Assembly (NCBI GenBank): GCA_964617665.1 | Contig: CAZUAH010000089.1 | Location: 1-34,180, forward strand | DNA length: 34,180 nt | Source: JADHUC01 sp964617665 | Lineage (GTDB): Bacteria > Planctomycetota > Planctomycetia > Pirellulales > Pirellulaceae | Direction: 5' to 3' | Part shown: positions 8,076-15,304 of the stretch, piece after piece | How positions within the stretch are numbered: the first letter of the stretch is position 1 | How the letters are laid out: each line of letters begins with the position of its first letter | Notes under the pieces: generated by a model | Seen by the model: only the letters and a program-made list of their open reading frames with translations | Told to the model about the DNA's origin: nothing | Database searches by the model: none | Made by a program: the position numbers and the translations under genes

Positions 8076-9623
8076 ATGGCAATAACAACTCGATTCACGG
8101 CTCTGGCCCTTCTCGTCATGGCGACAACCCTTGCCCGAGCGGACGCTCAATTCGATCCGGCCGCGCGAGCCAAGGCTATCGCGCCGTTACTGGACACCCA
8201 GACAATTGCGGTCGTACATGTGGACCTCACAGGCATCGACGTCGATCCGTTAGTAGACACGATCGAGCAACTCGTTCCGGAGGCTCAAGGCGAAGTCGAT
8301 CGCGAAGAAGTCAAACGAGTTCTCGGAAGATTCGTCGGTGCCGGCGTGAGAGAGTTGTACTTTGTGGTGACTCTGGCAGACGTGCCCACGATGCCATTTT
8401 TCGCCGCCGTGCCTCACGCTGAGCGAGTCGATCGGGTTGCGCTTGCCGCGATTCTCAGAACCATCGCCCCTGGCACGAGAGACGAACGGGTTGTACCGTT
8501 CGACGACCTTTTGATTTTCGGCCACCATCGCACCATCGAACGGCTGAAATCGAACAAGCCCGATGTTCGGCCCGAATTGGCTGACGCGTTTCGCGCGGCT
8601 GGCGACGCGGACGTTCAGATCCTCTTACTGCCGTCGGCCAACGATCGGCGCGTGGTTGAGGAGTTGATGCCCACACTCCCGGAAGAAATCGGCGGCGGCC
8701 CCAGCACGATCGTCACGCGAGGCGTGTCGTGGCTGGCCCTTGGCATCGACGCTCCGCCTAGAATCGCTTTGCGGCTGACCGTTCAGTCGGCGGACAGCCA
8801 GGCTGCTGTCGCGCTCCGTGCCAAATGGCTGGACGTGTCCCGGTTTCTTTCCCAGCAAGAGGTCTCGCCCAAGACCTTGCGCGACTTCAGCAAGGCTTTT
8901 GAACTCCTGACCCCTGAGGTGGAAGGCGATCGCCTCGTATTGAATCTGCCCGAGGCGAACCGCAGCATCCAAGCGCTGCTGGCCGTGTTGACGCCACCCA
9001 TCGAGCGCGCTCGCACCGCGGCCAAACGTACCCAGTCCATGAACAACATGAAACAACTGGGGTTGGCCATGCACAACTTCTACGACAAGAACAAGCGATT
9101 CCCAGCCATTGGCTCGTTCGACGCAACAGGCAAACCGCTATTGAGTTGGCGGGTACACATCCTGCCGTACGTGGACCAACAGAAGCTCTACGATCAATTT
9201 CGCCGCGACGAGCCTTGGGACAGCGAGCACAACCGCAAGCTGATCGCGAAGATGCCCGAGACTTTCCGCAGCCCAGCGTCGGACCACAAACAGAAGCGAG
9301 GTTTGGCGACCTATCGGTTGATCGTCGGCGAACACACGGTCTTTCCCGGACGCGAAGGGATCGAAATGAAGCAAATCATCGACGGCACGTCCAACACGAT
9401 CATGGCCGTTGAAGTCGACGATGACCACGCAGTGGTCTGGACCAAACCAGAGGGACTGCCGTTCAATGCGGAGAATCCGGCCGATGGATTTGGCGGACAA
9501 TTCGAAGGCGGCTTTCACTGCGTCATCTGCGACGGTTCCGGGCACTTCATCACGTTGCCAAACGAGCCGGAACGCCTCCGACGCCTGCTGATGCGCGACG
9601 ACAGAACTCCGGTTTCATGGTGA
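8076..9623 (+). CDS. Secreted protein with C-terminal DUF1559-like domain
   Basis: ATG 8076 (515 aa) has GGAGA eight bases upstream and follows the previous gene by 40 bp. A signal peptide occupies about 1-24 (ending LARADA). Residues about 25-320 form a predicted soluble alpha/beta domain that I cannot name. Residues about 325-515 resemble DUF1559: MNNMKQLGLAMHNFYDKNKRFP, SWRVHILPYVDQQKLYDQF, GTSNTIMAVEV and a final GGFHCVICDGSGHFI. In typical DUF1559 proteins a type IV prepilin leader precedes this region; here it is absent and replaced by a normal signal peptide plus an extra domain. It is the last gene of the sigma-factor operon. Confidence 0.85.
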   Translation: MAITTRFTALALLVMATTLARADAQFDPAARAKAIAPLLDTQTIAVVHVDLTGIDVDPLVDTIEQLVPEAQGEVDREEVKRVLGRFVGAGVRELYFVVTLADVPTMPFFAAVPHAERVDRVALAAILRTIAPGTRDERVVPFDDLLIFGHHRTIERLKSNKPDVRPELADAFRAAGDADVQILLLPSANDRRVVEELMPTLPEEIGGGPSTIVTRGVSWLALGIDAPPRIALRLTVQSADSQAAVALRAKWLDVSRFLSQQEVSPKTLRDFSKAFELLTPEVEGDRLVLNLPEANRSIQALLAVLTPPIERARTAAKRTQSMNNMKQLGLAMHNFYDKNKRFPAIGSFDATGKPLLSWRVHILPYVDQQKLYDQFRRDEPWDSEHNRKLIAKMPETFRSPASDHKQKRGLATYRLIVGEHTVFPGREGIEMKQIIDGTSNTIMAVEVDDDHAVVWTKPEGLPFNAENPADGFGGQFEGGFHCVICDGSGHFITLPNEPERLRRLLMRDDRTPVSW

Positions 9624-9642
9624 TTCGCGGCGATACGCTGAT

Positions 9643-9664
9643 CGATGGCCCCGGTGGGCCATCG
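9643..9664. terminator. Stem-loop between convergent genes, possible terminator
   Basis: CGATGGCC and GGCCATCG form an 8-bp perfect stem around a 6-base loop, 20 bases after the stop of the DUF1559-like gene and 40 bases before the stop of the opposing M56 gene. There is no T-tract on either side, so intrinsic termination is uncertain. Confidence 0.35.
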
Positions 9665-9704
9665 TACAGAGATCCCCGCGCGAACTTGGCGGCGACTTGA
9701 TCGG

Positions 9705-12700
9705 TCACCGGCGCGAGGCGCCGTACATGTCGCAGTTTACGGCCTCCTCCGGCTCGCTGACGATGATCTGCGGAGTCAGGACGACGAGCAACCGTTCCCC
9801 CGAATTCTCGCCAGGTTGCTGACCGTCAAGATGCCCCGTGAGATCCACAACCAACGACTCACCGACTGGCACGACCTTGGTCGCGCCCTCGCGAGCTTCC
9901 CCTGGTGACTCCAGGTCTTCCACTTCAAGGCTCAATCTAACTGACTCGCCGTCATGTGATGCGACTGGCCGGAAATGAAAGGCACCAACGCGTTTCGTTC
10001 CCTCGGAGTCCGAACGGGGGAATCGAACAGTGGCTTTCTGACCGTTGAACAGCGTCATCTTCAGGACACCAGACTTCCCGTCCCAGCGACTTTTCGAGAC
10101 CACGGATTGGAGAGCGTCTACCGCCGCACCTCGGATCGTCGATTCGCCCATAAACTCCGCCCACGCCGTGTTGGGGTGGTCCCTGTCACCCGAGACACGG
10201 ATCGCTTTGAGACCCAGGGTAACCTGTACATCTCGTAGGCGGCGCAGTTGTTCGAGCAAGCCGACGATTTCTTCGTGCACCTGTTCGGTCTGCGATACGA
10301 CCAAGCTGAGATTCGTCGGGAATGCCTCGACGGCCCCGGGCCCGCCGACCTTCTCCCAGGAGTGTGGCGCGATGGTACTGGTGATGAGTTCGATGATCGT
10401 ATCGAAATCGGGGGCGACGTCCTGGCGTGGAGGACGGGCGCCCCACTCTCCTTTGGGTGACAGGGTCATGTCCGGGTCAGGGAAAGGTACTGCTAGATCC
10501 GGCACGTTGTACACTTTGGCAAAGATCGGCGTGGATTCGTTGGTCGAAGAAGCATTTGTCTGGTTGTTTGCCGTTTTGCGGCTTGGCTTGCTGGCTTTCA
10601 CAGCCGGCAGTACGCTGGACTCTGCTGGTTTCGTCTTCTGGGTCTCGTCCGCCGGCTGTTGCGACTTGCTCCCGACCGTGAATTCCGTTCCCGGGGCGAA
10701 GTACTGCACATCGTCCGAAAGGTAGTAAGGCGACGGATTCGATGCACCTTTGTGTCGCGCGCTAGTCTCCGGCATCCTCCGCGGTTTTGCAGTCGCGTTG
10801 ATGGGCTCCCCGGTTCCAGTGGAAAGCGTATTAGAGCCCTCGTCTACTACCGTCTCCCTCAGTTGCTTGAGCAAATTGCTGATCTGTTCGTGAACGTCAT
10901 CGGTCTGCGATACGACCAGGCTGCGATTCGGTGGGAATGCCTCGATGGCCCCCGGCCCACCGACATCTTCCCAAGAGTCGGGGGCGATGGTACTAGTGAT
11001 GAGTTCGATGATTGTGTCGAAATCCGGCGCAACATCTTGACCTGGAAATTGGGTGCCGCCGTCTCCTTTCGACGACAGCAAATTGTCTGAATCGGGAATA
11101 GGGACTACCAGATCTGGCACATTGTAGACCTTGGAATACATCCTTGCCGCCATTCTGGCCTCGCCTGTGACCTTGAGCACTTCCTCGTGGATCACATAGT
11201 CAAGGGCCAATGGCTTCAATATCAGGTTCAGCGCGCTCTTGACGCTGATTGCGGACTCTAGTTGGATGGTGACGGGCTCGTCCACGGTGACGCCCTCTTC
11301 GTGGACACCCGCTTCGTCGATCGCTATGTTCAATTCTGCCTTCCGGCCTATTTCGTCCAGTACTTCTGATAGCGGTGCATTCTCGAAGCATACGTCGACT
11401 TTCTGCTTGAGTCGTTCGTGCATTTCAAGCGTCGCCGCTTTCTTCCGCGTGTCGTCCAATTTGTGGAAGTGGTTCGTCTGGATGTACACGACCTCGACTG
11501 CTTCCTTCTCCGTCTCGTGCGGAATCGGCCACCCAACGCGTACCGTTTCTGTGAAATAGATGCTGCATTTGTAGTGAGTGTGATGCAGTTGAGCCGGTCC
11601 GATCAATGGATAGGTTCGCGGAGGATCCATGTAGTCGGCGATCTTCTCCTTCACGATGCGGATGTCCTTACGATTCGCATCTTGCAGCCAGGTGCCGTTC
11701 ACCTTCCTCTGCTCGCCCAAAGCGCGGAGCACTTCATCGTCGCTCGGGGGCTCGATCCCCTTGCACGAATGAGCCGCAACGATGGGCCTCGGAGCCGGCG
11801 ATGTGACCGGCGGCTCTGCTGGAGTCTTCTCGTCTGACGAAGGGTTGGCGGCGGTTATCTTTGGGTCGATCGCGATCGTGCCAGTCACACCAGCATCGCT
11901 GTTGACGCCTACGCCAGACAGCCTGCGACCGCTTGGGACGTCAGCTCTCTCCAGCGGCAGCGCGGTTGGGCGGAGCATGACGAGCACCGACTCCTCCTTC
12001 CCCTTTTTGTCGGTCATCTTGAGGCCTCCGATGACCACTGTGCTTCCGGATTGTGCTAACACGTTCATGTCCAACTGCGTTTTGGCCACAACTGGAACCT
12101 GTAGTGTTGTCTCTGGTTGGCCTTTCCCGGCGGGAATCGTCGTGGTTTCCACGTCGCGAATCGTGCTTAGTGTCAAGAACAGCTCCAAGCGAATCTTCGC
12201 GTTCTTCACCAGTATTGGGCACAATCGCATCATGAATCCTTCGTTCACAACACGAACCTGCGGCTTTCCATCCTTGACTCCGACCACGAAAGGCCTCTGC
12301 GAACAACTGGATATCAGCGCGTCTTGTCCGTTGAACGTTGTCACCCTGGGAGCAGATACTGTGACGACCCCGGCGTCGCCTTGCAGCTTCTCAATCACCT
12401 CTGATGCGCGCTCGTCGTCCATTATCGCGAACATGACAGGCAGACGTTTTTCGATTACGGTCTGCCCCTGTGCACGCTGCTTCGCAGCTTTCCCTGGTGA
12501 AGGGAGGTCCTGCAACTCGTGCATACCTATGAAGTATCGAAAGGCACGTGTGGGGTCAACTGGATCCTCATGCGTCGGCTTCTCGTTCGATGCCACTTCG
12601 GCCGCCATGACCGTCCAATTTGAACCGACCGCGTTGATGACCTTCTCCGGGCCTGTCACGAGACGCGCCTCGATGGTGACCTGCCCAAATCCGTGTTTCC

Positions 12701-14186
12701 GTAGCGCCGTCAGGGCCTTGGAGATCCGATCATGCCGGGCAGCCGTGTCGCAAACGATCAGCTTGCCGTCGAACCACGCCGCACGTGGACCTTTTCCGCT
12801 TGACCGTGAATCCGCCTCTTCCAGCTCGGCAACCGGCGTAGGTCCACCAAATACTCCGGGGTGATACTTCACCGCCTTCTTCGCAGCCTCCTCGTCGAGA
12901 CCAAGCTCTAGCCGGGCTTTTTCTATGAGGTCTGCGGCCTCGTAGACACAAGTCACCAGCGGTTCATCAGGAACGTTCCTAGGCACCGGTAGAATCGAGG
13001 CAACGTGTTTGCCTTGAGGCGACGCAAGAATTCTTGCGGGCGATTGATCTTCGCCAGCCAAGAACGCGGCGCCCGGCAGCATTCCTGCGCCGGCCATTAC
13101 TAAGACGATCCAACACCACCACGGCGTACGTCGGCGACATCCTTGTCCGAGTTTCATGATTCTCTCCAATCGGTTCGAGGTAACCTCCACGGGACGAACG
13201 CCCGGGAAAGCAGGAGCGGTTTTCAATGTCTTCTTCAGTTCCAAAACGCCGAGTAGGCTACGTGCATAGCGGGCCGGACTGCAGCCCAGTTCGGCGATGA
13301 CTTCCTCGTCGCAGCAGCGCTCGGCCTCGCGAGATGTCCGACGCCCCGCCCACCAAACCAGCGGATGACACCACCACAGGGCCTGCGCGATCACTTGCAG
13401 CATGCCGTACCACAAGTCGCCACGCCGCACGTGAATCAGTTCATGAGCCAGAAGCGGCTTCAACTCTTCGTCGGACCGCCCTTCCACCAGGACTGACGGC
13501 AACAGCACCGTTGGTCGCAACACGCCGATGACGGCTGGCCCCACGCGACCCGTCGATACACGCAGGCGGACGTTTCGTTTCACCATCAAACGACGCGAGA
13601 GATCACGAACGAGATCCGCCAATCGCGATTCATCAACGCAACCCTGACGATTCAGGTGCCACCAGAAGCCCAGATATCGGAATACTGCGACAACCACAAT
13701 CAACGCAGCGCCGGACAGCCACGTGACCAACACCGCAACGACGATTTGCTCGATTGGACTGACGCGATGTGCGGGTGCAGGATGACTCGCGCTGGCGGTC
13801 GCCACTAGCGATTCCCCTTCCAGATCGTGCGGATGCGGCGTCAGGTCTCGCCACTCCCGGATGGGCACTGGCGACCGACCGAAGCGAGCCACGACTGTCG
13901 CCGGCTCGAAACCATGTTGTTCTCTATCCACGACGCCACCGAGTTGCGGCGGCTCGGGCACCATGGCGGTCCGCGGTGGCTGTACCCAACTGAACAAGCC
14001 GCTTGGGCTGCTCCATATGGGAGGCGTCACGCACTTGACCAGCACGAGCAGCCACAAGACAAACGCCAAATGCGGCCGATTGCGGGCGAACACACGAATG
14101 ACGATCGCGGTAAGCACGATCAGCGCCGTCACTTGCCATGCGTGCGTCACGACTAGTCGCATCCATTCATTGGCGAGCTGTTCCAT
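9705..14186 (-). CDS. M56 (BlaR1-type) metalloprotease receptor with secretin-like domains (module 2)
   Basis: The 1,493-aa product starts at ATG 14186, overlapping its repressor gene by 20 bases. Membrane segments lie at about 15-33, 38-56 and 146-170. The M56 core has HELIH at 248-252, HPLVWWAGRR, and EAERCCDEE with ligand Glu289; a further helix lies at about 355-375. The C-terminal 1,100 residues resemble secretin parts. They include an N-domain-like segment (AAWFDGKLIVCD...ISKALTALRKHGFGQVTIEARLV) and a secretin core-like segment ending QSGSTVVIGGLKM. An STN-like segment follows (VDVCFENAPLSEVLDEIGRKAELNIAID), then two copies of a 92-residue N-domain-like unit, then a second core-like segment ending VVLTPQIIVSEPEE. 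Secretins are outer-membrane pores; whether this forms one is doubtful. These domains may instead be a sensor or envelope-binding array. Confidence 0.85.
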   Translation of the reverse strand: MEQLANEWMRLVVTHAWQVTALIVLTAIVIRVFARNRPHLAFVLWLLVLVKCVTPPIWSSPSGLFSWVQPPRTAMVPEPPQLGGVVDREQHGFEPATVVARFGRSPVPIREWRDLTPHPHDLEGESLVATASASHPAPAHRVSPIEQIVVAVLVTWLSGAALIVVVAVFRYLGFWWHLNRQGCVDESRLADLVRDLSRRLMVKRNVRLRVSTGRVGPAVIGVLRPTVLLPSVLVEGRSDEELKPLLAHELIHVRRGDLWYGMLQVIAQALWWCHPLVWWAGRRTSREAERCCDEEVIAELGCSPARYARSLLGVLELKKTLKTAPAFPGVRPVEVTSNRLERIMKLGQGCRRRTPWWCWIVLVMAGAGMLPGAAFLAGEDQSPARILASPQGKHVASILPVPRNVPDEPLVTCVYEAADLIEKARLELGLDEEAAKKAVKYHPGVFGGPTPVAELEEADSRSSGKGPRAAWFDGKLIVCDTAARHDRISKALTALRKHGFGQVTIEARLVTGPEKVINAVGSNWTVMAAEVASNEKPTHEDPVDPTRAFRYFIGMHELQDLPSPGKAAKQRAQGQTVIEKRLPVMFAIMDDERASEVIEKLQGDAGVVTVSAPRVTTFNGQDALISSCSQRPFVVGVKDGKPQVRVVNEGFMMRLCPILVKNAKIRLELFLTLSTIRDVETTTIPAGKGQPETTLQVPVVAKTQLDMNVLAQSGSTVVIGGLKMTDKKGKEESVLVMLRPTALPLERADVPSGRRLSGVGVNSDAGVTGTIAIDPKITAANPSSDEKTPAEPPVTSPAPRPIVAAHSCKGIEPPSDDEVLRALGEQRKVNGTWLQDANRKDIRIVKEKIADYMDPPRTYPLIGPAQLHHTHYKCSIYFTETVRVGWPIPHETEKEAVEVVYIQTNHFHKLDDTRKKAATLEMHERLKQKVDVCFENAPLSEVLDEIGRKAELNIAIDEAGVHEEGVTVDEPVTIQLESAISVKSALNLILKPLALDYVIHEEVLKVTGEARMAARMYSKVYNVPDLVVPIPDSDNLLSSKGDGGTQFPGQDVAPDFDTIIELITSTIAPDSWEDVGGPGAIEAFPPNRSLVVSQTDDVHEQISNLLKQLRETVVDEGSNTLSTGTGEPINATAKPRRMPETSARHKGASNPSPYYLSDDVQYFAPGTEFTVGSKSQQPADETQKTKPAESSVLPAVKASKPSRKTANNQTNASSTNESTPIFAKVYNVPDLAVPFPDPDMTLSPKGEWGARPPRQDVAPDFDTIIELITSTIAPHSWEKVGGPGAVEAFPTNLSLVVSQTEQVHEEIVGLLEQLRRLRDVQVTLGLKAIRVSGDRDHPNTAWAEFMGESTIRGAAVDALQSVVSKSRWDGKSGVLKMTLFNGQKATVRFPRSDSEGTKRVGAFHFRPVASHDGESVRLSLEVEDLESPGEAREGATKVVPVGESLVVDLTGHLDGQQPGENSGERLLVVLTPQIIVSEPEEAVNCDMYGASRR
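10242..10517 (-). repeat. 92-residue secretin-N-like unit, copy 2, within the module 2 receptor
   Basis: This encodes the second unit, KVYNVPDLAVP to GLLEQLR, again exactly 276 bp. The two copies are offset by 615 bp (205 codons), separated by a low-complexity Ser/Thr/Lys-rich linker. The pattern points to a recent in-frame duplication. Confidence 0.9.
10857..11132 (-). repeat. 92-residue secretin-N-like unit, copy 1, within the module 2 receptor
   Basis: This encodes a unit from KVYNVPDLVVP to NLLKQLR. By direct counting it aligns without gaps to the copy at 10242-10517 at 69 of 92 residues (75%). The central stretch QDVAPDFDTIIELITSTIAP is identical in both. Confidence 0.9.
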
Positions 14187-14565
14187 CGCTCTCCTCCTCG
14201 AGCTGGTCGATCAATTCGCGTAATTGTGCGAGTTCATCGTGGCTAATCCCACGATCTTCGATCAGATGACGCACCAGCGGCAACGCTTCACCGGCGAACA
14301 GCCGGTCGATCAGATCGTCCAATGTTTCCCGGATCACCGTCCGCGACTTCACTTTGGGGGTGTAGACGCGAGCGCGTCCGTCGAGCGTCGCTCGCGCATA
14401 ACCTTTGGACTCCAAACGCCTTAGATACGTCTGCACGGTCGTGAAGTCGATCTCGCGGCCTTCGGGAAACGCTTCATGCACCTCGCGCACGGTCGCCTTG
14501 CCCAACTCCCAAAGCACGCGTGCAACTTCCATTTCTCCCTTAGATAACGCCGGTCGCCCGCCCAT
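14167..14565 (-). CDS. BlaI/MecI-family winged-helix repressor (module 2)
   Basis: The product is 132 aa. The N-terminal winged helix shows LSKGEMEVARVLWELGKATVREVHEA, the recognition helix FTTVQTYLRRLESKGYA and a wing RARVYTPKV. The C-terminal helices carry RETLDDLIDRLFAGEALPLVRHLIED and SHDELAQLRELIDQLEEE. It should repress its own promoter and be relieved by the M56 partner that overlaps it by 20 bases. ATG 14565 is preceded by GGAGG at a good distance. Sequence identity to the module 1 repressor is low, especially in the recognition helix, matching the different palindromes upstream. Confidence 0.9.
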   Translation of the reverse strand: MGGRPALSKGEMEVARVLWELGKATVREVHEAFPEGREIDFTTVQTYLRRLESKGYARATLDGRARVYTPKVKSRTVIRETLDDLIDRLFAGEALPLVRHLIEDRGISHDELAQLRELIDQLEEESDGTARQ

Positions 14566-14586
14566 CTTGAGCCATCCTCCATCAAT

Positions 14587-14628
14587 GACAAATGTACTTG
14601 GCGAGTTTTACACGTACGTTCGTACTTG
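14587..14628. promoter_or_regulatory. Operator-like sites around the module 2 promoter
   Basis: The palindrome GTACG-TT-CGTAC (14614-14625) lies in the -35/-10 spacer. A second site at 14587-14596, GACA-AA-TGTA, lies at the predicted start and is one base from the TACA-N2-TGTA pattern known for BlaI/MecI operators. GTACTTG occurs at both places (14594-14600 and 14622-14628), 28 bp apart. Confidence 0.45.
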
Positions 14629-14634
14629 AGTCAA
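14605..14634 (-). promoter_or_regulatory. Probable promoter of BlaI/M56 module 2
   Basis: On the minus strand TTGACT (14634-14629) is followed after 18 bases by TAAAAC (14610-14605), or after 17 by GTAAAA. The -10 is weak. The start would be near 14598, about 33 bases before ATG 14565. The layout mirrors module 1, with a palindrome in the spacer. Confidence 0.45.
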
Positions 14635-14680
14635 GTGCGGTTTTGCTTGGGCGAGTACCGTTTGCCTGGTGGAGTAGATG

Positions 14681-14740
14681 ATTTTGCCCAGCAATGATTC
14701 TGCCCGAAGAAAACAAGGCAAAATCATTGCTGGGCAAAAT
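14681..14740. repeat. Hairpin element with perfect 19-bp arms
   Basis: 14681-14699 (ATTTTGCCCAGC...) is the exact reverse complement of 14722-14740, with a 22-base loop that holds a further 4-bp stem (TGCC/GGCA). A shorter direct repeat, ATGATTTTGCCC then ATGATTCTGCCC (14678 and 14694), is built into the left side. It sits between the divergent module 2 and module 3 promoters, so it is not a terminator for either. It could be a REP-like or MITE-like element. The rest of 14640-14808 shows no feature I can support. Confidence 0.75.
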
Positions 14741-14808
14741 GATGGGAATGTGCTGCCGTGCAAGTGGTCAAATTCTGCGCGACAGGTTTCTCGCGCGTAC
14801 GGGGCGTC

Positions 14809-14824
14809 GGGTAAAAATTTAACT
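14809..14824. promoter_or_regulatory. Operator-like site upstream of the module 3 -35
   Basis: GGGTAAAAATTTAACT matches the downstream site at 14 of 16 positions. It ends 7 bases before the -35 box. Start-to-start distance to the second site is 42 bp, four helical turns. Confidence 0.55.
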
Positions 14825-14831
14825 TTTTGCA

Positions 14832-14859
14832 TTGACAGGATACTCGGATAGGTTAAAAA
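14832..14859 (+). promoter_or_regulatory. Probable promoter of BlaI/M56 module 3
   Basis: TTGACA at 14832-14837 is a perfect -35. After 16 bases comes TAAAAA (14854-14859) as a weak -10. The start would be near 14867, about 51 bases upstream of ATG 14918. The two GGTTAAA-type palindromes flank the -35 and cover the -10. Confidence 0.5.
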
Positions 14860-14866
14860 TTTAACC
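14851..14866. promoter_or_regulatory. Operator-like palindrome over the module 3 -10
   Basis: GGTTAAA-AA-TTTAACC has perfect 7-bp arms and covers the -10 and the predicted start. A bound repressor here would block polymerase. Confidence 0.6.
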
Positions 14867-14917
14867 AGTGAGTCAATTTGATACTTGCCTGCTGGCTAAG
14901 AGATCGTATTTGGGATC

Positions 14918-15304
14918 ATGGAAAATCAGGAAGCACTCAGCCGCCGCGAACGGCAGATCATGGATGTCGTTTACGCTTTGGGCGGAGCAACAGTAACGGA
15001 GGTCTGGCAGGCATTGTCGGATCCTCCTTCGCGTACGAGCGTCCGCACTCTGCTGCGGATTTTGGAGGAGAAGGGACACCTGCGTCATCGGAAGCAGGGA
15101 CGCGAGTTTGTCTATCGGCCCGTCCGGGCTCGTTCGAAGGTTGGCCGATCGGCATTACGTCGTGTGCTGGAGACCTTCTTTGACGGGTCGCTCGAAAGGG
15201 CGGTAGCGGCTCACTTGTCTGATCCATCCACCCAACTCTCTGACGAAGAGGCCGAGCGTCTGGCTGCCCTTGTTCGTCAGAGCCAGCTGGAGGAGGGGCA
15301 ATGA
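14918..15304 (+). CDS. BlaI/MecI-family winged-helix repressor (module 3)
   Basis: The product is 128 aa. The winged helix shows LSRRERQIMDVVYALGGATVTEVWQAL, the recognition helix TSVRTLLRILEEKGHL and a wing GREFVYRPV. The C-terminal helices include RSALRRVLETFFDGSLERAVAAHL and SDEEAERLAALVRQSQLEE. Its stop overlaps the M56 start as ATGA, so the pair should be co-translated. The ribosome-binding site before ATG 14918 is poor (only GGGAT nearby). Palindromes GGTTAAA/TTTAACC in its promoter are AT-rich, unlike those of modules 1 and 2, suggesting a separate DNA specificity. Confidence 0.9.
   Translation: MENQEALSRRERQIMDVVYALGGATVTEVWQALSDPPSRTSVRTLLRILEEKGHLRHRKQGREFVYRPVRARSKVGRSALRRVLETFFDGSLERAVAAHLSDPSTQLSDEEAERLAALVRQSQLEEGQ

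Noticed and set aside
9709..9723. CGGCGC-GAG-GCGCCG hairpin
   Set aside because: It lies in the last codons of the module 2 receptor and has a 3-base loop; no separate function can be supported.
11782..12864. A 360-codon open frame on the plus strand
   Set aside because: It mirrors the secretin-like region of the module 2 receptor. The product is Ser/Thr-rich with no family pattern.
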